Shown piece by piece: positions 58,580 through 64,000 of a stretch of DNA of 64,000 bases. The position numbers and the translations under genes are program-made. Position 1 is the first letter of the stretch. Every line of letters starts with the position of its first letter. The notes below the pieces were generated by a model, which was not told the origin of the DNA, did no database searches, and saw only the letters and a list, made by a program, of their open reading frames with translations. Source of the DNA: Arthrobacter sp. Leaf69 (GTDB taxonomy: Bacteria > Actinomycetota > Actinomycetes > Actinomycetales > Micrococcaceae); contig NZ_LMLR01000010.1 of the NCBI RefSeq assembly GCF_001422645.1, positions 392,237 through 456,236 on the forward strand, written 5' to 3'.

Positions 58580-60045
58580 CAGGCGCTCAGGCCTCCCACC
58601 AGGATCCAGGCCACAAAGGTCAGGGCGAAGCCGGCAAGGCCGAGGATGGTGGTGAGCACGGTCCAGGTCTTGAGTCCGTCCGAGACGGTGAGTCCGTAGT
58701 ACCGCACTACAGTCCAGAAACCGGCGTCGGTCACATGGGACAGCCCAAGGGCGCCGAAGCCGATGGCAATGACGATCACGGCGGTCTGCGCCGGGGTGTA
58801 GCCGCCGGCCGTCACGGCGGAAGTGAGCAGCCCGGCGGTCGTCACGATGGCCACAGTTGCGGAACCCTGGGCGGCGCGGAGGGCCAGCGAGATGATGAAG
58901 CCGAGGACGATCAGGGGCAGGCCCAGCTGGTCCAGTGTCTCCGAGAGCGCCGCCCCAATGCCCGACGTGCGCAGCACTTCGCCGAACACGCCGCCGGCCG
59001 CGACCACCATGAGGATGGAGGCGATGGGCGGGAGCGCGCCTTCGAAAATTTCGCCGGTTTCGCGCAGCGACCACTGGCGGCGGACGGCCAGGAGGAAGAA
59101 GGAAAGTGCGACGGCGACGAGCAGTGCGAAGAACGGGTTGCCGACGAATGCTGCCACGCCGTACCAGTAGCTCTGCTTGTCGATCGTCAGCGTGCCGACG
59201 GTGCCGACGAGGATCTGGACGATCGGGGCGGCAATGAGGAAGATGATCAGGCCGGGACGCGGCGGCGCGACGACGTGGTGGTCCTTGCCCTCATGGCCTT
59301 CATGGATGATGTCCTTGGAGCCGAATTCGTCGAGCTGGGCCTTGACTCCGGGCAGGAGTTCGTAGTCCTTGCGGTTCATGATGGAGGCCACCCAGTAGGA
59401 CAGGAAACCCAGCGGGACGCAGATGATCAGCGAGATGAGGGTGATGAGTCCGATGTCCGCGCCGAAGACACCGGCTCCGGCGACGATGCCCGGGTGCGGC
59501 GGTACGGCCACGTGGATGGCCAGCATGATGCCGGCCATAGGCAGGCCGAACTTGATGGGATGCACGTTGGCGATCTTCGCGAAGGCGTAGACGATCGGCA
59601 CCAGCACAATGACGCCGACCTCGAAGAACACCGGGATGGCGACGAGGAACCCGACGCCGGTGAGGGCGACAGCGACGCGCTTGGCGCCGAGCTTGGCGGT
59701 GAAGTGGTCGGCAAGCGACTGCACCCCGCCGGAGACCTCGATCATTCGGCCGAGGATCGCGCCGAGGGCGATCAGCAGGGCGACCTTGCCCATGGTGCCG
59801 CCGACACCGGTGGCGACGACGGTGAAGACGTCCTTCAGCGGGATGGTGGATGCCACGGCGACCAGGATGCTGACCGTCAGCAGCGCCACAAACGCCTGGA
59901 TCTTGAAGCGGATGATCATGACCAGCAAAATCGCAATGCCGATGGCGGCAATGGTCAGCAGCAGCGGAGTGCCGAGCTCCACGGCCGGTTTGATGACGGG
60001 GACGTCGGCCGCCCGCACCATCAAAGAGTTGATCAGGGGATTCAT
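58579..60045 (-). CDS. GntP-family gluconate/acid-sugar permease
   Basis: A 488-residue protein with about 12 membrane segments, starting with ATG at 60045. Family signatures: RFKIQAFVALLTVSILVAVASTIPL, GVGGTMGKVALLIALGAILGRMIEVSGG, FFEVGVIVLVPIVYAFAK and AGIMLAIHVAVPPHPGIVAGAGVF. GntP transporters move gluconate and related aldonic acids with protons. It lies between the dehydrogenase and the aldolase and shares their promoter, but an inverted repeat (60095-60129) separates it from the dehydrogenase gene. Confidence 0.92.
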   Translation of the reverse strand: MNPLINSLMVRAADVPVIKPAVELGTPLLLTIAAIGIAILLVMIIRFKIQAFVALLTVSILVAVASTIPLKDVFTVVATGVGGTMGKVALLIALGAILGRMIEVSGGVQSLADHFTAKLGAKRVAVALTGVGFLVAIPVFFEVGVIVLVPIVYAFAKIANVHPIKFGLPMAGIMLAIHVAVPPHPGIVAGAGVFGADIGLITLISLIICVPLGFLSYWVASIMNRKDYELLPGVKAQLDEFGSKDIIHEGHEGKDHHVVAPPRPGLIIFLIAAPIVQILVGTVGTLTIDKQSYWYGVAAFVGNPFFALLVAVALSFFLLAVRRQWSLRETGEIFEGALPPIASILMVVAAGGVFGEVLRTSGIGAALSETLDQLGLPLIVLGFIISLALRAAQGSATVAIVTTAGLLTSAVTAGGYTPAQTAVIVIAIGFGALGLSHVTDAGFWTVVRYYGLTVSDGLKTWTVLTTILGLAGFALTFVAWILVGGLSA

Positions 60046-60094
60046 GTGGGGGTGTCTCCTTTGACGTCACTGCAGCCAGTGACCGGTGTTTCGC

Positions 60095-60129
60095 CGACGA
60101 CGGCGGAAAGGGGGGATCCGCCGTCGTCG
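60095..60129. terminator. Perfect inverted repeat between the dehydrogenase and permease genes
   Basis: CGACGACGGCGGA (60095-60107) and TCCGCCGTCGTCG (60117-60129) are exact reverse complements around AAGGGGGGA. In RNA from the minus strand the stem precedes the permease gene. It may be an intra-operon attenuator or a partial terminator that lowers downstream expression. Confidence 0.5.
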
Positions 60130-60159
60130 AGTTTGGGGAATCTGAGGCGGGAGCGGGTG

Positions 60160-61053
60160 CTAGGCGGTGCGCTTGGTGGGGGCGACGACCCTGATGACGG
60201 CGGAGTCGTCGGCGGCGGCGAGCCCCTGGGCCTGGCCGAGGAGGTACAGCTGCTCGGCGGCGGCGGCCACCGGGGCGGCGAGGCCGGCGGCGCGGGTGGC
60301 CTTGCCCACGATGCCCATGTCCTTGACAAAGATGTCCAGGCGGCTGAGGACCTCCGCGCCGTTTTCGGTGTAGGCCTCCAGGATGCGGGGCCCGCGGTTG
60401 GAGAGCATAAAGGAACCGGCGGCCCCGGCCTCCAGTGCTGCGAGGGTCTTGGCCTGGTCCAGGCCGAGGGCGTCCGCCAGGGCCATTGCCTCAGCCGCCG
60501 CGGCGATGTGGATGCCGCAGAGCAGCTGGTTGACGGTCTTGAGGGCCTGCCCGTCGCCGGGCTTGTCGCCCACGACGGTCAGGGTGGAGGCGAGCAGTTC
60601 CAGGACCGGGCGTGCCGTTTCCAGCGCCTGCGGTTCGGCGCCGACCACGATCAGCAGGTCTCCTTCGCCGGCGCGCTTCGGTCCGCCCGAGAGCGGGGCG
60701 TCGACGAGGGCGACGCCGAATTCCGCGAGGCGGGCGACGGTGGCCGGAATGGCTTCGGTGCCCACGGTGCTGCCCAGGATCACGACGGCGCCCGGCTTCA
60801 GTACGGAGGCCACGCCGTTCCCGCCGAAGAGGACGTCGTCCAGCTGTTCGCCGTTGCGGACCGCCAGCAGCAGCGCGTCGGCGCCCTCGGCGGCCTCACG
60901 GGCGGAGGAGAAGGTCTTGATGCCGGCCTCTTTGGCGAGCTTCAGCCGCGGCTCGGCGATGTCGAAGCCGTGGACGGTCAGCCGGGTTGCCAGCCGTGCG
61001 GCCATGGGCAGTCCCATGGCGCCCAGGCCGAGGACAGTGACTTTGTAGTTCAT
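60160..61053 (-). CDS. LtnD-like 2-hydroxyacid/tetronate dehydrogenase
   Basis: A 297-residue beta-hydroxyacid dehydrogenase. The N-terminal Rossmann fold has VTVLGLGAMGLPMAARLATRL (about residues 5-25; GxGxxG). VDAPLSGGPKRAGEGDLLIVVGA (about 117-140) is the substrate-binding loop, and the catalytic Lys lies near residue 170 in VGDKPGDGQALKTVNQLL. The C-terminal helical domain follows. Members oxidise L-threonate or D-erythronate at C2 with NAD to oxo-tetronate. It lies downstream of the DUF1537 kinase gene with 23 bp between. Confidence 0.9.
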   Translation of the reverse strand: MNYKVTVLGLGAMGLPMAARLATRLTVHGFDIAEPRLKLAKEAGIKTFSSAREAAEGADALLLAVRNGEQLDDVLFGGNGVASVLKPGAVVILGSTVGTEAIPATVARLAEFGVALVDAPLSGGPKRAGEGDLLIVVGAEPQALETARPVLELLASTLTVVGDKPGDGQALKTVNQLLCGIHIAAAAEAMALADALGLDQAKTLAALEAGAAGSFMLSNRGPRILEAYTENGAEVLSRLDIFVKDMGIVGKATRAAGLAAPVAAAAEQLYLLGQAQGLAAADDSAVIRVVAPTKRTA

Positions 61054-61076
61054 GGGTTTCTCCGTTGAATGAGGGG

Positions 61077-62630
61077 TTAGGGGGCAGCTGGGGAGAATGT
61101 GTTGCTGAGCTTGCGGGTGACCTGAGCCAGGGACTGGTCGTCACCCACGTTGCCGGCGAAGACGATGTACGGGATGCCCTTTGCGGGTCCGTCCACCGGC
61201 TCCCACAGGCTGACGATGCCCGGGAGCATGGGCCCGCGGACGATCGCGTGCCGGATCTCCAGGCCGTGGGCGGCGACGTCCGAGGACGTGATGCCTCCCT
61301 TGGCGATGACGAAGCGCGGCGGGAACGTCTTCAGGGTCCGGTTCACCACGGCGACGACGGCGGCGGACACGGTGCGGGCGATCCGCAGGCTCGCGGCGGC
61401 GTCGTCCGTCTTGATGAGCAGCCGGCTGGTGTGGAGGATGACATCGGCGCTGCGCAGGGCCTCCGCGACGGTCCGGACGATGCCGTCCAGGTACTCCTCG
61501 GCCCCGCCGCCCAGCAGTTTTTCGACGTCGATTTCCACGATGCGCGCCGCGCTGTGCTGTTCGACGAGGGCCTTGAGCTGGCGGGTGGTGACGCCGACGT
61601 GCGAACCGACGACGATCAGGCCGCCGGCGTCGGAGGGCGTGAGGCCCGCGTAGGCTTCCTCGCCGCTGAGTTCGGCGCGGATTTCCTGGCCGATGCGCCC
61701 CCGGACAAACGGCGGGCCCACCCGGTACAGGAGCTTCTTGCCCCGGCGTTCGGCTTCCTCCAGGCCCAGGGCCAGTGCGCGGAGATCGTTTTCGGTCACA
61801 ATGTCGGCGACGATCGGGGTGGAATCCGTGGCGGACTCGATGGCGTCCGCAATGGCTTTGGCTGAGGCCAGGGGGTCCCCGTCCGGGGCGGCGGCACGGA
61901 TGGTGTTCAGGTCCAGCACGATCACCGAATCCGCCGGGAACCGGCCTTCGGACTTTTCCTCGACGTACTTCGCCAGTTCGGAATTCGCGAAGCCGAAGCT
62001 CGCATCCCGGGCGAATTCGGTCTCGGCCACCGGAGTGAGCTTGCCGGCGTCCTCGCCGGTGCCGCGCATGTAGTGCACGCCGCCGATCGTCACGCGACCG
62101 GCGTCGGGGAATGCGGGGACGATCACGACGCCGTCCGTCACCTCGCCGGTGACAGCGGCGACGGTGGCCGCGATGGTGTCCGGTTCCAGCGGGTAGTGGC
62201 CGCGGAGGGTGGAGTCGCTGCGGCTGACGAACCCCAGGCGCAGCCCCGCACTGCTTGGATCGGCGCCGTCGGCTTCGAGGGCGGCCGCCGCGAGGGCGTT
62301 CCGGACCACTTCCTCGTTGCGGGCGGCAGCTTCGGCCGGGTCGAGGCTGCGGGTGTTGGTCAAGACGTAGACCGCGTCCTGGCGGCGGCCGTTGATGCGG
62401 TGGTTGAAAGCCCAGGTGAAGTCGGCGACTTCCCAGCGGGTGAGGACCGGCAGGTCCGCGACGGACTGCGTACCGGTGGGGTCGTCGTCAAGCACTACCA
62501 GGATCCGGGGGGCGGACGCGGACTGGGCCTCCACGGCTTCGGCGACGGTCCGGGCGGGAATCCGGACCTCCGCCGGAAAGGCGGCCAGCACATCTGCTTC
62601 GAAAAGCTCTGATTCAAAGGGCACTTGCAC
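61077..62630 (-). CDS. DUF1537 four-carbon acid-sugar kinase
   Basis: A 517-residue protein with GTG at 62630. The N-terminal substrate domain has the motif RILVVLDDDPTGTQSVADLPVLTRW (about residues 44-68) and LRLGFVSRSDSTLRGHYPLEPDTI. The C-terminal nucleotide-binding domain ends with FVIAKGGITSSDVAAHGLEI. It is longer than OtnK (~420-430 residues) because of the extended middle. It would phosphorylate a 3- or 2-oxo-tetronate formed by the LtnD-like enzyme. First gene of the module, facing the GntR regulator. Confidence 0.9.
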   Translation of the reverse strand: MQVPFESELFEADVLAAFPAEVRIPARTVAEAVEAQSASAPRILVVLDDDPTGTQSVADLPVLTRWEVADFTWAFNHRINGRRQDAVYVLTNTRSLDPAEAAARNEEVVRNALAAAALEADGADPSSAGLRLGFVSRSDSTLRGHYPLEPDTIAATVAAVTGEVTDGVVIVPAFPDAGRVTIGGVHYMRGTGEDAGKLTPVAETEFARDASFGFANSELAKYVEEKSEGRFPADSVIVLDLNTIRAAAPDGDPLASAKAIADAIESATDSTPIVADIVTENDLRALALGLEEAERRGKKLLYRVGPPFVRGRIGQEIRAELSGEEAYAGLTPSDAGGLIVVGSHVGVTTRQLKALVEQHSAARIVEIDVEKLLGGGAEEYLDGIVRTVAEALRSADVILHTSRLLIKTDDAAASLRIARTVSAAVVAVVNRTLKTFPPRFVIAKGGITSSDVAAHGLEIRHAIVRGPMLPGIVSLWEPVDGPAKGIPYIVFAGNVGDDQSLAQVTRKLSNTFSPAAP

Positions 62631-62666
62631 TCCATTGTGGGAACTCTGCTGCGGAACAAATTTGTA

Positions 62667-62681
62667 AGATGTCTGACATCT
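62667..62681. promoter_or_regulatory. 15-bp palindrome in the acid-sugar divergent promoter
   Basis: AGATGTCTGACATCT is a perfect palindrome of 7-bp arms around T. The core TGTCTGACA fits the T-N-GT-N(n)-AC-N-A type sites of GntR/FCD regulators. It lies 36 bp upstream of the kinase start and 90 bp upstream of the regulator start, so it is a likely shared operator. Confidence 0.65.
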
Positions 62682-62771
62682 AACATCTGGATGCTAGTGT
62701 GGCATACGGCACAACGACGCGCAAGTAGACTTGTCCACCAGGAGCAACTCGGTGACAGCAGATGGGGAAAA

Positions 62772-63482
62772 GTGGCTAGGAAATCGCTGGTCGGCGTGGT
62801 CGCTGACGAACTGCTGGACCGTATCATTGCCGGCGAATTCCCGCCGGGCACATCGGTCCCCGGCGAGCTGGAGCTGAGCGCCCGCCATGAGGTGAGCCGC
62901 ATGACGGTCCGCGAGGCGATGAAGACCCTCGAAGCCCAGCAGATCCTCAGCGTGGAGCGCGGCCGCGGGACCTTTGTGAACCCGCTGAGCCGATGGGCCT
63001 CCCTGGAGGCAGTCCTCCGGGCGGCCTCGGAGGGGAAGAACGACGCGGCTGCCGCCGTGCAGCTGATCGAGCTGCGCCGGATGCTGGAGTCAGGCGCCTG
63101 CGAGCTGGCGGCCGTCAGGATCAGTGACGCCGACCTGGAGGCCCTCTACGGGCAGCTGGAATCGATGCGCGTGGCGCACGAAAAGCACGATGTGGCCGCG
63201 TTTGTGGCGGCGGACCTCGCGTTCCACGACCTCATCCTGCGCGCCTCGGAGAATGTTTTTGTGGCCGTCCTGTTCGCCCCGCTGCACCGGGTGCTGGAAA
63301 AACGGCGGACCCAGACGTCCGAGGTGCGCGACATTCAGGCACATGCGATCGGCGAGCACCAGAAAATCGCGGATGCGCTGGCCACACGGGACCCGCACCA
63401 GGCGCGGGATGCAATGGACGCCCACATGCAGCAGACGCTGGATGACCTCAAGACCTACGTCCTGGCGGACCGGCCGGCCTGA
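62772..63482 (+). CDS. GntR/FCD-family regulator of the acid-sugar module
   Basis: A 236-residue protein from the GTG at 62772; a frame open to 62625 overlaps the promoter region and is rejected. Residues ~5-70 are the winged helix-turn-helix (LVGVVADELLDRIIAGEFPPGTSVPGELELSARHEVSRMTVREAMKTLEAQQILSVERGRGTFV). Residues ~85-225 are the FCD ligand domain, with LIELRRMLESGACELAA, FVAADLAFHDLILRASEN and EHQKIADALATRDPHQARDAMDAHM, including the metal-binding Asp and His residues. Such proteins sense acid sugars or hydroxy acids. It is divergent from the kinase gene. Confidence 0.92.
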   Translation: MARKSLVGVVADELLDRIIAGEFPPGTSVPGELELSARHEVSRMTVREAMKTLEAQQILSVERGRGTFVNPLSRWASLEAVLRAASEGKNDAAAAVQLIELRRMLESGACELAAVRISDADLEALYGQLESMRVAHEKHDVAAFVAADLAFHDLILRASENVFVAVLFAPLHRVLEKRRTQTSEVRDIQAHAIGEHQKIADALATRDPHQARDAMDAHMQQTLDDLKTYVLADRPA

Positions 63483-63535
63483 CTGGCGGTCCGGATGGCC
63501 CCGGGGGCGGGGTGACTGGCTGCGCCAGGCGGGGC

Positions 63536-63808
<273 letters not shown>

Positions 63809-63830
63809 TCAACAGGGTTCATTCCATGAT

Positions 63831-63867
63831 ATACCCCCCTATGTATTACTGATACCCCATAGGGTAT
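63831..63867. promoter_or_regulatory. CsoR/CstR-type operators upstream of the regulator gene
   Basis: ATACCCCATAGGGTAT (63852-63867) has perfect 6-bp arms ATACCC/GGGTAT around CATA. A degenerate copy ATACCCCCCTATGTAT lies at 63831-63846. CsoR-family proteins bind such G/C-tract repeats. The sites overlap the regulator promoter and would also control a gene reading rightward out of the window. Confidence 0.7.
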
Positions 63868-64000
63868 GATGCCGCCCACTGCCGCCGCTGCCCGGGCATC
63901 AGGGGCCCCGACGGGGCCTCCTGCGGGGTGGTTCTGCACCGCTCGGGACCTAAGGACCTAGTGGATGCTGAATATTCGGCGTATTGCTAAAAGTGTGAAC

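Noticed and set aside
58735..61068. A 777-codon open frame on the plus strand over the permease and dehydrogenase genes
   Set aside because: It is antisense to two clear genes, has an acidic Gly/Asp/Gln-rich composition typical of the complement of high-GC genes, and shows no family motif.
62625..62771. An N-terminal extension of the GntR/FCD regulator
   Set aside because: It would translate through the divergent promoter and the palindrome; the GTG at 62772 gives the normal winged-helix start.
63941..63962. Tandem GGACCTA copies near the right edge
   Set aside because: Only two short direct copies; not enough to call a regulatory site.
63965..64000. A possible gene start (ATG at 63965) running off the right edge
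   Set aside because: Only 12 codons are visible; a GGACC-type upstream sequence exists, but this is too little to support a gene.

Overview
The window looks like a chromosomal segment of a high-GC actinobacterium of the Micrococcaceae (Arthrobacter, Pseudarthrobacter or a relative). The basis is strong G/C bias at third codon positions, frequent GTG starts, many 1-4 bp translational overlaps, an actinobacterial Ku plus three-domain LigD, and the general gene content. This is recognition from memory; no database search was run. The segment is densely packed and mostly metabolic. I see no rRNA, tRNA, CRISPR array, prophage or transposase. About 60 protein genes are supported.

Layout: (a) 1-7.3 kb: a partial PIG-L deacetylase/methyltransferase fusion behind a short acyl-CoA dehydrogenase, an O-methyltransferase, a thiamine-binding-type protein, a TetR regulator with palindromic sites, a YkvA-like protein, a GAF-ANTAR RNA-binding regulator coupled to a small protein, and a DoxX-like/AzlC/AzlD unit. 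(b) 7.4-12.3 kb: an ABC exporter pair, a glycerophosphodiesterase and a DUF445 protein. (c) 12.3-20.5 kb: a complete respiratory nitrate reductase operon narGHJI followed by narK. (d) 20.5-25.8 kb: a solitary pxpA-type gene overlapping an EcsC-like gene, an unknown protein, a succinate-semialdehyde dehydrogenase and an MFS exporter. (e) 25.8-30.3 kb: a LacI-controlled GH65 phosphorylase and beta-phosphoglucomutase unit for disaccharide phosphorolysis. (f) 30.3-33.5 kb: an esterase and a FabF-type ketosynthase, a small membrane protein, then an intergenic tandem repeat array. (g) 33.5-37.8 kb: the fructose operon fruR-fruK-fruA-HPr, with a Crp/GlxR-like site in its leader and a strong terminator.

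(h) 37.9-43 kb: an SRPBCC protein, a small SAP/Rho_N-like DNA-binding protein, Ku and LigD (bacterial non-homologous end joining) and two small hydrophilic proteins. (i) 43.4-47.8 kb: an MHS-type symporter, a FUSC-like membrane protein and an NCS1 permease. (j) 46.4-53.7 kb: a six-gene catabolic unit (pxpA, biotin carrier, biotin carboxylase, pxpB, pxpC, NCS1 permease) divergent from a PucR regulator, with two perfect-armed inverted repeats between them. (k) 53.7-57.7 kb: an SDR dehydrogenase, a STAS-like protein, a GNAT protein overlapping an acyltransferase-3 protein, and a DUF1304 protein. (l) 57.7-63.5 kb: an acid-sugar module (DUF1537 kinase, LtnD-like dehydrogenase, GntP permease, class II FBP-type aldolase) divergent from a GntR/FCD regulator with a 15-bp palindrome in the shared promoter. 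(m) The right edge holds a CsoR-family regulator with the two-cysteine, no-histidine pattern of persulfide sensors, next to ATACCC-N4-GGGTAT operators.

The most notable items are the biotin-linked Pxp cluster with its PucR operators, the acid-sugar module with an unusual aldolase, the ~104-bp nested repeat array upstream of the fructose operon, the SAP-like protein beside Ku/LigD, and the CstR-like regulator.
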